Assembly (NCBI GenBank): GCA_031556525.1
Contig: JAVBSS010000002.1
Location: 165,216 to 229,215 of the forward strand
Direction of reading: 5' to 3'
Length of the DNA: 64,000 nt
Origin: JAVBSN01 sp031556525
Lineage (GTDB): Bacteria; Bacillota; Clostridia; Lachnospirales; Lachnospiraceae
Shown: positions 26,120-34,618 of the stretch, piece after piece
How positions within the stretch are numbered: position 1 is the stretch's first letter
How the letters are laid out: each line of letters opens with the position of its first letter
Notes under the pieces: generated by a model
Seen by the model: the letters and a program-made list of their open reading frames with translations, nothing else
The model's database searches: none
What the model was told of the DNA's origin: nothing
Translations under genes and position numbers: made by a program

Positions 26120-27183
26120 ATGCAGTAAATGGAAGTCGTATATCTATTCCTTCAGTTCTTAAGGTAGGAAATGGAACATTAGGTGAATTAGGAAAATATC
26201 TAGAAGAGAGTAATTTAAAAAGTGTAGTAATATATTTTGGAAATGGATTAATAGATATGTTTGGATATACTGTTATGGATTCATTTAAGAAATATGGTGT
26301 AGAAGTTCTTGAATATAGAGAATTAGATACCACACATATTAATGATATTATTGAACTTGCGTTTAGTGCAGATTCAAGAACGCAAGCATTTATAGGAATT
26401 GGTGGTGGTAAGGTTATAGATACTGCTAAATACGCAGCATATTTGCGAAAAGTTCCATTTATAAGTGTTCCAACATCAGCATCAAGTGATGGATTTTCAA
26501 GTGCTAGTGCTTCATTATTAGTAGGTGGCAAGAGAACTTCTGTACCAGCAAAACTAGCTTATGGAATTATTATAGATACAGAAGTAATAAAAAGTGCACC
26601 AGAGAAATTCATATATTCGGGAATTGGCGATTTGGTTTCTAAGATAACAGCTTTATATGATTGGTTATATGAGGATCAACAAGGTTATGATACATTAAAT
26701 GATTTTGCAATGATGATTTCCAAGAAGGCAGTGAATAGCTTTGTAAGAACACCATTTGAAAGCATTAAGGATGACCTGTTCCTACGAGAATTACTTGATT
26801 CACTTGCTATGAGTGGAATTGCAAATGAGATAGCAGGAAATAGCGCACCGTCTAGTGGAAGTGAGCATTTAATCTCACATGCTCTAGATAAGATACTTGA
26901 TATGCCACAATTACATGGAATACAAGTTGGTATTGCAACCTACCTTATGAGTAGAGTTCAAGATCATAGATGGAAGAGAGTTAATACTATATTTACTGAC
27001 ACAGGCTTCTGGGATTATGTATGCACACTGGATTTGGATATAGAGGATTATATAAAGGCAATAGATATGGCACCAAGTATTAAACCACATAGACATACAT
27101 TTATACACGAAGAAAAGTATAGAGAAATGGCTAAACAGATTTTAAGAGAAGATGAGATATTTAAGAAGATATTTAGTAAGTAG
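26116..27183 (+). CDS. sn-Glycerol-1-phosphate dehydrogenase (AraM/EgsA family)
   Basis: A 355-aa NAD(P)-dependent, metal-binding dehydrogenase. The nucleotide loop GIGGGKVIDTAKYAA, the Asp-containing PTSASSDGFSSASAS and the metal-ligand His residues in SSGSEHLISHALD and LHGIQVG match the glycerol-1-phosphate dehydrogenase branch rather than generic iron alcohol dehydrogenases. It reduces DHAP to sn-glycerol-1-phosphate. GAAGGAGGG... (AAGGAGGGTG) ribosome site; coupled to the HAD gene by a 4-nt overlap. Confidence 0.85.
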   Translation: MNAVNGSRISIPSVLKVGNGTLGELGKYLEESNLKSVVIYFGNGLIDMFGYTVMDSFKKYGVEVLEYRELDTTHINDIIELAFSADSRTQAFIGIGGGKVIDTAKYAAYLRKVPFISVPTSASSDGFSSASASLLVGGKRTSVPAKLAYGIIIDTEVIKSAPEKFIYSGIGDLVSKITALYDWLYEDQQGYDTLNDFAMMISKKAVNSFVRTPFESIKDDLFLRELLDSLAMSGIANEIAGNSAPSSGSEHLISHALDKILDMPQLHGIQVGIATYLMSRVQDHRWKRVNTIFTDTGFWDYVCTLDLDIEDYIKAIDMAPSIKPHRHTFIHEEKYREMAKQILREDEIFKKIFSK

Positions 27184-27210
27184 AATATAAAATGAATATG
27201 ACATAAAATT

Positions 27211-27252
27211 AATGCACTTGAATTAAGTAATAAGTAATCCAAGTGCATTTTT
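27211..27252 (+). terminator. Rho-independent terminator
   Basis: 10-bp stem AATGCACTTG / CAAGTGCATT with a ~20-nt loop, followed by TTTTT. Ends the YkgJ-HAD-G1PDH operon. Confidence 0.85.
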
Positions 27253-27345
27253 ATATGGTAGGAAAGTAAGATTTTGCAACCTACACAGAGAATTGAAAGT
27301 ATTCTAATTAGTAAAGATAAAGTGGATATGAAAATGAGGAAAAAA

Positions 27346-28449
27346 ATGCGAGAGAAGAAAATAATTAGTGTAATATTATTAATAGGTATAGTAGTTACAA
27401 CGGTTGCCTGTAGTTCAAATAAAGAGACAAGTATTGAAGAGACAAGCTCAGAAACAGATAGTGAAGTGATAGTTACAGAAGACAGAACTGAAATAATTGA
27501 AGAAGAGAAAAACATTAATACTTATAGCGAAGAAAACATTATAAATTATGATGAGGTGTTATATCAGTTTAGTATTCCAGATTTTACAAGGGATATTAAA
27601 GTAGGAGAATACAGCACATTATTTCCGACAGAATTGCAGGATGTACTGGTAGCAGCAAATGATGATATATTTGATGGTAAGGAACCTTGGTATAAGTATA
27701 TTGCAAAATGTGATGTAATTAAATCAGATGAATTTGATAATTATTCATTTATATATGATGTAATTGATGCTAGTGCTTATGGTTATGTTGGCAATGTAGG
27801 AACAATTTCTGTCGTGGATATTGATGACGATGAAGAAGATGAATATGTTATGAAATATTCTGTAGGAACAGGAAAAAATTCGGCAATGTCAGTAATTAAA
27901 TTAATAGATAGTGAATGGATGGATATCGGTTATGCTTTTACAGATAGTGCAACAGCTAAATATGAAATACTAGAATGGCAAGGTAAATATTATTTGTTAG
28001 CTGGAGATAAGTTAGTCTATTGTAAAGGTGGAGTAGAAGATATTAATTGGTCAGAATCTGTAATGCCAATAAAAGCTAAATGTTGGGAACGCATAACTAT
28101 AGATCGTGAAGTAATGAATTATACACCAATTGAATTATATAGTCAGATAGAAGGGGATTTTTACGATTGTCTACAGAACATAAATATGATAGACATAGAA
28201 AGTAATGGATACAAACTAGAAGGATTGTATGAGCTATGGCATACAGAGTACAATTATCTTACACCCTATACTGAGTGGACTAAGGAACAAGATGGAAAAG
28301 AATACATATATGTAACCGCAGGAATTTCAGGTGGTACGAACTATAAGAATGATTTAGTACTTACAATTTTTGAACAAGCACAAGATGGCCAATTAGAAGT
28401 AATTAAATTGTATTATCTAGTTGCAAACTTAGAACTAGGGTTTGAATAA
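27346..28449 (+). CDS. Putative lipoprotein of unknown function (paralog of 29212 gene)
   Basis: A 367-aa secreted lipoprotein: MREKK, a hydrophobic core and lipobox TVAC at residues ~21-24, then a Ser/Thr/Glu-rich linker. The ATG at 27346 is chosen because GAGGA precedes it by 5 nt; ATGs at 27328 and 27334 are in frame. The globular part shares motifs with the protein at 29212: ENIxNYDE, STLFP, EILExxGKYYLL, YSQIxxD and LTIFxxxxxxQLEVxKxYYLVAN. It has an acidic DIDDDEEDEY stretch. Family not recognised; surface location inferred. Confidence 0.75.
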   Translation: MREKKIISVILLIGIVVTTVACSSNKETSIEETSSETDSEVIVTEDRTEIIEEEKNINTYSEENIINYDEVLYQFSIPDFTRDIKVGEYSTLFPTELQDVLVAANDDIFDGKEPWYKYIAKCDVIKSDEFDNYSFIYDVIDASAYGYVGNVGTISVVDIDDDEEDEYVMKYSVGTGKNSAMSVIKLIDSEWMDIGYAFTDSATAKYEILEWQGKYYLLAGDKLVYCKGGVEDINWSESVMPIKAKCWERITIDREVMNYTPIELYSQIEGDFYDCLQNINMIDIESNGYKLEGLYELWHTEYNYLTPYTEWTKEQDGKEYIYVTAGISGGTNYKNDLVLTIFEQAQDGQLEVIKLYYLVANLELGFE

Positions 28450-28523
28450 GAGCATAGAATTGATATAATGTATAGGGAAGAATTGTGAATTGAAAATAGA
28501 AAGATAATATTGAGGGGAACAAG

Positions 28524-29183
28524 ATGAATACAATTTTAAAATATGATTTTAAGAAAAGGAAGAAATACCTTGAAAATATTTCGAAAAAGCATAGGATGTG
28601 GATTCTAAGACGTATTGGTTATGGACTATTAGAAGGACTTGCTGTTATTATATTTATTTCGTTTATGATACTTATGACTATATTGCTTCATAGTGCTGAG
28701 GATACATTCGAGATGCAAAGAGCTATAGTTTGTGGTCTGCCTGGGGTCACTATGGGTGGAATGGCATATCTTTTTTCGGTGACAGCAAAACATTCAGCAA
28801 AGTATAAATGTGCGTTACCATTTAGTAGCTATATAAATGGTAATTTTACTATAGAAGATGATTATGTAATGTATACATTTTGGATAGTTAGTGAATATCC
28901 AATAAAAGAACATAGCAAGAAGAAAAAGCATAAAGATGAAGATATGTTTACATATAAGATATATAAGAGAAATATAGTAAATATTGATGTAAACGATAAT
29001 AATATATGTACAATTACAGGTAGCGGATCGGTTAATGGTCCATTGTATCGTATCGATAATGAATTTAGTGAAGAGGGAGAGAGAATAGTAATTAAGGAAT
29101 TTTCCTTCTTAACATGCTTTGATAATAATAGGTCAAACGAAATATTATTAAATCTAGTAGATCCTTATAGAATACAGATGTAG
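28524..29183 (+). CDS. Unrecognised membrane protein between two paralogous lipoproteins
   Basis: A 219-aa protein with a basic N-terminus, one strong hydrophobic helix near residues 36-55 and a second near 72-88, then a ~130-residue soluble, Lys-rich C-terminal domain. The arrangement resembles membrane-anchored PH-like or DUF proteins but I cannot name it. GAGGGGAACAAG precedes the ATG. It sits between two lipoprotein paralogs on the same strand with short gaps (74 and 28 nt), so the three are probably one operon. Confidence 0.7.
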   Translation: MNTILKYDFKKRKKYLENISKKHRMWILRRIGYGLLEGLAVIIFISFMILMTILLHSAEDTFEMQRAIVCGLPGVTMGGMAYLFSVTAKHSAKYKCALPFSSYINGNFTIEDDYVMYTFWIVSEYPIKEHSKKKKHKDEDMFTYKIYKRNIVNIDVNDNNICTITGSGSVNGPLYRIDNEFSEEGERIVIKEFSFLTCFDNNRSNEILLNLVDPYRIQM

Positions 29184-29211
29184 ATATGTATAAGAACAAT
29201 GGAGGAGAGCA

Positions 29212-30984
29212 ATGCAAAGATATATAAAGAATATAATATGTGTAATGATATTTAACAGTTTAATATTACTGATTGCTTGTAATTCAAATAACAACACAGA
29301 TACAGAACTAATAAGTGCAGAAATAAATAGTGGGACAGAGATAATTGATGCGCCTAAAGAGGAACTTTCACAATATAGTCAAGAAAATATCACCAATTAT
29401 GATGAGGCTATATTCAACTTTACCCCCCCTAGTTTCCATACGGATTATGATTTTGGAAAATTTAGTACATTATTTCCAAGTGACTTACAAGTTGTGTTAA
29501 GGCATAGTGTTATGTATGGTGATATTGATGATACATATTGTGAAAAATATTTAGCTGAGTGCAAAGTAATTACATCTGATGAATTTGAAAAATATCCATT
29601 TATAGATGATATGTTCCTTAGTGAAAAAAGTCTATTAGATAAAGAATATATTGATGAAATATATGTGTTAGATATAGACGGAGATGGAGAAGATGAATAT
29701 GTTGCAAGTCATGTAACTGGAACAAAGAAACATACAATGAGATCTGTTTTTAAATTAATAGATGATAAATGGTTTGATGTTGGATCTGATTGTGTAGAAA
29801 ATTTTGAATATATTACTAAACCTGGTTCAGAAGTTATAAGTGAGATATTAGAATATGAAGGCAAATATTATTTGTTATTGGGGAATAAATTATCATATTG
29901 TAAGGGTGAGATAAGTAATGTTGATTGGGAAACGGAAGATATACCAATGAAAGCTGATTGTTGGGAGAGTATAGAATTACATACCAAGATAATAGATTAT
30001 ATGCCAATAGAATCATATAGTCAGATACAAGATGACTCTATTGATTTCTTAGAAAATATAGATTTAGCGGATATAAAAAGTAATGGAGAGATAATAGATG
30101 AAATTAGTTGGTGCGTAGAAAATAAGGAAGTTAATTATTACTCTAACAAATCATTTGCTACTTATATTTCATGGATACAAAATCATAATGGAAAAGAATA
30201 TAAGTATGTGATATCACGTATTAGAGATGGTGTATTTTGCTATGATGATAAAATACTTACAATTTTTAAACATACAGCAGATGAACAATTAGAAGTTGTT
30301 AAAATGTACTATTTAGTGGCAAATGTGAGATATGATTTTATTGATTCATTGGATAGAGAATTAGAAAATGTAGATGTGTCAGAGTATATAGACAAATATG
30401 TAACACTAGAAGAAGGCACAGAGGCAGAAGATTATAGTTGGATGAAGAATGGTGAAACATATTGCCTTAGAATATGGATTCAATATATAGAAAAACCAGA
30501 ACATGAATATCAACACAAAGAAGATTATTTTATATTTATTAACAGTGATGAAGTAGTTGAACAGGTATTGCATGTAGATTATGAAAATAAGGGAATTCAT
30601 GCTGCATTGTTTGAGGGTGAAGAATGTGAAAATAGTCATTCTTTAGGAGCATCATGTGGATTTGAAGCATATTTTGAAGATGTAACGTTTGATGGCAATA
30701 AGGATTTAATAATTTTTGTAGGAGACGGTAGGCGTGAATCTTATTATTGTGCATATGTATACGAAAACGAAAAATATTGTTATGAGAGTACTTTTGAACA
30801 TATTCCTTCTTATGAAATAGATAAGAATAACAAAGTAATTTATGGTGATTTTACAAATGGTCTAGGTACAGTAACTAAAACTACTTATAAATATAAGAAA
30901 GGGAAGTTTGTGCTTACAAATGAAAAGATTTTTAAATATATAAATGATGAGTATGAGCTTGTGGAGGAGAATAATTACAAGTGA
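29212..30984 (+). CDS. Large putative lipoprotein, paralog of 27346 gene with C-terminal extension
   Basis: A 590-aa lipoprotein with lipobox LIAC (Cys ~ residue 24). Residues ~50-385 align in motif order with the 27346 protein. DIDGDGEDEY here is a good EF-hand-like calcium loop, where the paralog has DIDDDEEDEY. An extra ~200-residue domain follows, with a second Asp-rich repeat-like loop (EDVTFDGNKDLIIFVGDG) similar to those in XAC2610-type or FG-GAP-like proteins. Function unknown. GGAGGAGAGC ribosome site. Confidence 0.75.
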   Translation: MQRYIKNIICVMIFNSLILLIACNSNNNTDTELISAEINSGTEIIDAPKEELSQYSQENITNYDEAIFNFTPPSFHTDYDFGKFSTLFPSDLQVVLRHSVMYGDIDDTYCEKYLAECKVITSDEFEKYPFIDDMFLSEKSLLDKEYIDEIYVLDIDGDGEDEYVASHVTGTKKHTMRSVFKLIDDKWFDVGSDCVENFEYITKPGSEVISEILEYEGKYYLLLGNKLSYCKGEISNVDWETEDIPMKADCWESIELHTKIIDYMPIESYSQIQDDSIDFLENIDLADIKSNGEIIDEISWCVENKEVNYYSNKSFATYISWIQNHNGKEYKYVISRIRDGVFCYDDKILTIFKHTADEQLEVVKMYYLVANVRYDFIDSLDRELENVDVSEYIDKYVTLEEGTEAEDYSWMKNGETYCLRIWIQYIEKPEHEYQHKEDYFIFINSDEVVEQVLHVDYENKGIHAALFEGEECENSHSLGASCGFEAYFEDVTFDGNKDLIIFVGDGRRESYYCAYVYENEKYCYESTFEHIPSYEIDKNNKVIYGDFTNGLGTVTKTTYKYKKGKFVLTNEKIFKYINDEYELVEENNYK

Positions 30985-31026
30985 AATAATCTGATAATTC
31001 ATTTAATTATAAAAAATTTATAAAAA

Positions 31027-31053
31027 TTAGCACTCGACAGTTGACAGTGCTAA
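31027..31053 (+). promoter_or_regulatory. CIRCE operator (HrcA binding site)
   Basis: TTAGCACTC - 9 nt - CAGTGCTAA, matching the CIRCE consensus (TTAGCACTC-N9-GAGTGCTAA) with a single mismatch. It lies 96 nt upstream of the hsp20 start. The HrcA repressor is not in the window. Confidence 0.9.
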
Positions 31054-31069
31054 CAATTGGTGCTATATA
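31041..31069 (+). promoter_or_regulatory. hsp20 promoter embedded in CIRCE
   Basis: TTGACA (31041-31046), 17-nt spacer and TATATA (31064-31069). The -35 hexamer lies inside the CIRCE repeat, so HrcA binding would directly block RNA polymerase. Confidence 0.75.
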
Positions 31070-31148
31070 TATTATATAACAAGCCACACTAAGGTTTGTG
31101 AAAGTGATTTCATTAAAAAAATATATATAATTGAATGGAGGAATTAGT

Positions 31149-31586
31149 ATGTTAGTACCAAGTATTTTTAGAAACAATTTTGTAGATGATTTTTTCAATG
31201 ATAAGTTCTGGACACCAGTAGCTTATGAAAACAATAACACAAAGGTATGTGGAATGAGCACAGATGTAAAAGAGTATGATGATAAGTTCCAACTAGACTT
31301 AGAACTTCCAGGATATAATAAGGAAGATATAAAGGCAGAGTTAGAAGATGGATATTTAATCATTAGTGCAGAACACTCAGAGAACAAAGATGAAACAGAT
31401 GATAATGGAAAGTATATAAGAAAAGAACGCTATATAGGAAAATGCAAGAGAAGTTTCTATGTAGGAACAGACATGACTAAAGAAGATATCAAGGCTAATT
31501 TTGAAAATGGTATATTAAAAATAGATGTACCAAAGAAAGAGCCAGTGGCAATTGAAGATAAGAAACAGTATATAGCAATATGCTAA
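31149..31586 (+). CDS. Small heat shock protein, Hsp20/alpha-crystallin family
   Basis: A 145-aa chaperone. Alpha-crystallin domain from residue ~35: MSTDVKEYDDKFQLDLELPGYNKED is typical, KRSFYVG follows, and the C-terminal GILKIDVPK contains the A-x-x-x-n-G-v-L-type signature. GGAGG precedes ATG 31149 at the right spacing. It prevents aggregation of unfolded proteins in the cytoplasm. Monocistronic, under CIRCE control. Confidence 0.93.
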   Translation: MLVPSIFRNNFVDDFFNDKFWTPVAYENNNTKVCGMSTDVKEYDDKFQLDLELPGYNKEDIKAELEDGYLIISAEHSENKDETDDNGKYIRKERYIGKCKRSFYVGTDMTKEDIKANFENGILKIDVPKKEPVAIEDKKQYIAIC

Positions 31587-31589
31587 AGG

Positions 31590-31622
31590 AATAATAGCAG
31601 GTTAACGACCTGCTATTATTAT
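31590..31622 (+). terminator. hsp20 terminator
   Basis: 13-bp perfect stem AATAATAGCAGGT / ACCTGCTATTATT with loop TAACG, followed by an A/T run. Confidence 0.85.
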
Positions 31623-31744
31623 TTGTATATGTAAATATTAGCCAAAAGGATTTGGTGAAAATGATGAAAAAGTAGAGAAATTCAATATATTCCTGTTGTT
31701 AATTATCAATATTTATATTATAATTTAAAATATAAATATGATTC

Positions 31745-31778
31745 GGAAAGGATAGTAGTATTTTTGATAAAACTACTA
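31745..31778 (+). promoter_or_regulatory. Shine-Dalgarno followed by hairpin upstream of the chemoreceptor-like gene
   Basis: GGAAAGGA (31745-31752) is followed at once by a hairpin with arms TAGTAGT (31753-31759) and ACTACTA (31772-31778). The ATG of the gene is at 31792, so the ribosome site is only near the start if the hairpin is folded. A TTG at 31764 could open an 11-codon leader ending over the start codon. Confidence 0.4.
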
Positions 31779-31791
31779 CGTGGTGCTAATT

Positions 31792-32292
31792 ATGGGTAAT
31801 GACAACAATAATGGAACACAAGAGATATTAGCAAGCATTAATAATATAGAAGGCAATGTTTCTACTGTTAAGAATATATCAACAACAATGGGAGATAAGG
31901 CACAGAAATTAACAGAATTAATGGATAATATCACTAATAATGCAGATGTTATTAAGAAATCAACGCAGAGTATTCAAGCTATATCTGGTAAGACAAACAT
32001 GTTATCACTTAATGCATCTATCGAAGCAGCACGTTCTGGTGAAGCAGGAAGAGGTTTTGCTGTTGTTGCTGAACAGATGAGAACTTTGGCAAATGATGCA
32101 AAGAATTCTTCAGGAGAAGTCCTATCATTACTTAATGTGTTTTTTCAAGATATAGCAGTTATTAAGACAACTCTTAACGAGTTGGTTGAGGCAATGGATG
32201 AGCAAACAGAATGTTCTAATGGAATGTTTGAGAAGATTGTTGAGTTGGAAGAGATGACAAAAGAATTAATAGGTGAAGAAGAATACTTATAA
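31792..32292 (+). CDS. Stand-alone soluble chemoreceptor signalling domain
   Basis: A 166-aa protein that is almost only the cytoplasmic tip of a methyl-accepting chemotaxis protein: TNMLSLNASIEAARSGEAG followed by RGFAVVAEQMRTLA is the hallmark hairpin bend. No transmembrane segment, HAMP or sensor domain. The flanks are helical (coiled-coil). It may nucleate CheA/CheW arrays or act as a decoy or an adaptor to another sensor. Start codon unclear: ATG 31792, or GTG 31780/31783. No chemotaxis genes are nearby. Confidence 0.75.
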   Translation: MGNDNNNGTQEILASINNIEGNVSTVKNISTTMGDKAQKLTELMDNITNNADVIKKSTQSIQAISGKTNMLSLNASIEAARSGEAGRGFAVVAEQMRTLANDAKNSSGEVLSLLNVFFQDIAVIKTTLNELVEAMDEQTECSNGMFEKIVELEEMTKELIGEEEYL

Positions 32293-32300
32293 TAAGAATA

Positions 32301-32335
32301 AATAAGGGCGGATATGCATCCGCCCTATTATTATG
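32301..32335. terminator. Bidirectional terminator between the chemoreceptor-like gene and glmS
   Basis: 9-bp stem AGGGCGGAT / ATCCGCCCT with ATGC loop, flanked by A/T-rich tracts on both sides. It serves two convergent transcripts. Confidence 0.85.
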
Positions 32336-32340
32336 TCTAT

Positions 32341-34158
32341 TTATTCAACTGTAACTGATTTTGCTAGGTTACGAGGCTTATCAACATCAAGACCTTTGGC
32401 ATCTGAAGTATAGTAAGCAATCAATTGAAGGATAACTGCTGATGCAAATACTGTAAATGTATCAGGTACATTTGGTAATGTAACATGAACATCACATATG
32501 CTAGTATCAGTAATATTTTCATCTTTACTAAGTAATATAACAAATGCGCCTCTAGCTTTAACTTCTCTAATATTAGAGATAACTTTGCTATATACTTTGG
32601 ATTGTGTTGCAAGTGCGATTACAGGGACATTGTCACTTATAAGAGCAATGGTTCCATGTTTTAACTCGCCAGCAGCATAAGCTTCAGCATGTATATATGA
32701 TATTTCTTTAAGTTTTAATGAACCTTCAAGAGATAATGTATAGTCAAGTCCACGACCTATAAAGAAAGTATCTGGTTCGTCTTTAATTTGGTTAGCAATA
32801 TCTTTAATCATATCACTCATTTCAAGAGTTTTCTCAACAGTAGGAATAACATTTTGTAATTCATTAGTAAAGGCTATTGCCTGTTCAGTAGTAAATTTAT
32901 TATTAACTAAACCAATCTTACATGCTATTAAGTATAGAGCTGCTAATTGTACAGTATATGCTTTAGTACTAGCAACTGCTATTTCAGGGCCAGCATGTGT
33001 ATATAATACATAATCACTTTCACGAGCAATTGAAGATCCCTTAACATTTACAACTGATAAAGTCTTAGATCCATATGATTTAGCAAGCTTTAATGCTTCT
33101 AGAGAATCAATAGTTTCTCCGGATTGTGAAATAGCAATAACAAGAGTATGTTCATCAATAATTGGTTCTTCGTATCTGAATTCAGAAGCTATTGAAGCAA
33201 TAACAGGAATTCTGATTTGAGATTCAACCATTGTCTTAAATACCATACCTGCATGAAGTGCAGTACCACAGGCAATTATGTTAATTTTATTAATACCATC
33301 AAATAAGGTATCCTCAATTCCGTCATCCTCAAAGAATGGAACACCATCACGAATTCTAGAAGCTATAGTTTTACTAATTGCCTCAGGTTGCTCATAGATT
33401 TCTTTAAGCATAAAATGTGGATATCCGCCTTTTTGAGCAGATTCGATATCCCAGTTTACAGCTAACCATTCAGGGTTAACAGTATTTCCATCTAAATCTT
33501 CAATAGTTATGCCATCAGTAGACATTGTTAAAATGCTATATTCCGGCACAATAAAGTATTTTTTGTTGTATTCAATAAGTGCTACTAAATCAGAAGCAAT
33601 AAATGAACCTTCATCGGTACTAGTAGCAACCATAGGACTTACATTTCTTATTGCATATATAACTCCTGGTTTATCAGAAAACATTATACATAATGCAAAT
33701 GCGCCTGTAAGATGAGATACACCTTTTTTGATTGTTTCGATAGGATTGCCATCATATAGTGAATCCAATAATGCAGCAACAACTTCACTATCTGTCTCAG
33801 ATACAAGTTTATCTGCAAGATTATATTCGTTTACTAATTCGTGATAATTCTCGATAATTCCATTATGAATTAGGGCAACGTTACCAACTTTATGTGGATG
33901 TGCATTTGTATCTGTTACACCACCGTGAGTTGCCCATCTTGTATGCCCGATACCACAAGATGAATTACTTGAGTCTTGATCATAATAATTACGTAATTCA
34001 GCAACTTTACCAATCTTTTTCTTAATAGAGATACTATTATCATTGTTCGTTAATGCAATACCAGCACTATCGTAACCACGATACTCTAGTTTGGCAAGTC
34101 CCTCGATAAGTATGTTTTGAGCAGGATTAATTCCTGTATATCCAATAATTCCACACAT
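32341..34158 (-). CDS. glmS: Glutamine:fructose-6-phosphate aminotransferase GlmS
   Basis: A 605-aa enzyme making glucosamine-6-phosphate for peptidoglycan. MCGIIGY gives the N-terminal nucleophile Cys (after Met removal); residues ~1-220 are the glutaminase domain (HTRWATHG, HNGIIENY). Two SIS sugar-isomerase domains follow (ISQSGETIDSLEALK, STKAYTVQL, ELKHGTIALI), ending DKPRNLAKSVTVE. Preceded by the glmS ribozyme, so expression falls when the product is abundant. Confidence 0.97.
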   Translation of the reverse strand: MCGIIGYTGINPAQNILIEGLAKLEYRGYDSAGIALTNNDNSISIKKKIGKVAELRNYYDQDSSNSSCGIGHTRWATHGGVTDTNAHPHKVGNVALIHNGIIENYHELVNEYNLADKLVSETDSEVVAALLDSLYDGNPIETIKKGVSHLTGAFALCIMFSDKPGVIYAIRNVSPMVATSTDEGSFIASDLVALIEYNKKYFIVPEYSILTMSTDGITIEDLDGNTVNPEWLAVNWDIESAQKGGYPHFMLKEIYEQPEAISKTIASRIRDGVPFFEDDGIEDTLFDGINKINIIACGTALHAGMVFKTMVESQIRIPVIASIASEFRYEEPIIDEHTLVIAISQSGETIDSLEALKLAKSYGSKTLSVVNVKGSSIARESDYVLYTHAGPEIAVASTKAYTVQLAALYLIACKIGLVNNKFTTEQAIAFTNELQNVIPTVEKTLEMSDMIKDIANQIKDEPDTFFIGRGLDYTLSLEGSLKLKEISYIHAEAYAAGELKHGTIALISDNVPVIALATQSKVYSKVISNIREVKARGAFVILLSKDENITDTSICDVHVTLPNVPDTFTVFASAVILQLIAYYTSDAKGLDVDKPRNLAKSVTVE

Positions 34159-34261
34159 AATATATTCTCCTTGTAATGTTCAGTATTATTATATATAAAA
34201 AACACATCTACTATACAATGAGCATAGTAAAATACATTTGTTACATATAGTATATTCAGTT

Positions 34262-34418
34262 GTCTAATATTTGTTTTGCAGTTACCTGCATATTTGCATT
34301 AGACATACGCATCTGAATATCATGCGAAAGAGTATCCGCCGAAATATCGATAAACTCTTCTCCTCGTCAACCCATAACTAGCCCAAGGCTATCACGTTTG
34401 TTATAGGTGCATGGCGCT
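34262..34418 (-). ncRNA. glmS ribozyme-riboswitch
   Basis: Read on the minus strand. The cleavage site A|GCGCC lies between 34418 and 34417. The core GTTGACGAGGAG... and ATTTCGGCGGATACTC are the conserved catalytic and P2.1/P2.2 strands of the glmS class. A P4/P4.1 domain closes the 3' side (GTCTAAT ... ATTAGAC, with TGCAGGTAACTGCA inside). It is ~100 nt upstream of the glmS start. Members self-cleave using glucosamine-6-phosphate as cofactor, leading to mRNA decay. Confidence 0.95.
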
Positions 34419-34467
34419 AAAGTTCTTAACTTTTCGAAACCTACATTCTCCTAATATAGACAGGTAA

Positions 34468-34496
34468 AGTGTACCATAATTATGTCAATATGGCAA
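34468..34496 (-). promoter_or_regulatory. glmS promoter
   Basis: On the minus strand TTGCCA (complement of 34491-34496), 17-nt spacer, TACACT (complement of 34468-34473). Predicted start ~40 nt upstream of the ribozyme cleavage site. Confidence 0.5.
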
Positions 34497-34537
34497 GTTA
34501 ACCAAGAATTCGTCATTAAATCGTAAAGGTTGCCAAA

Positions 34538-34566
34538 TTGTATTTAAACTTCAAAAAGATTATAAT
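34538..34566 (+). promoter_or_regulatory. Promoter of the PfkB-family kinase gene
   Basis: TTGTAT (34538-34543), 17-nt spacer, TATAAT (34561-34566), 52 nt ahead of the start codon; divergent from the glmS promoter. Confidence 0.6.
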
Positions 34567-34618
34567 TGGTATAGTGCAGTTTGATTACCATTTCACAAAC
34601 ATTTAGGAGGATAGATAT

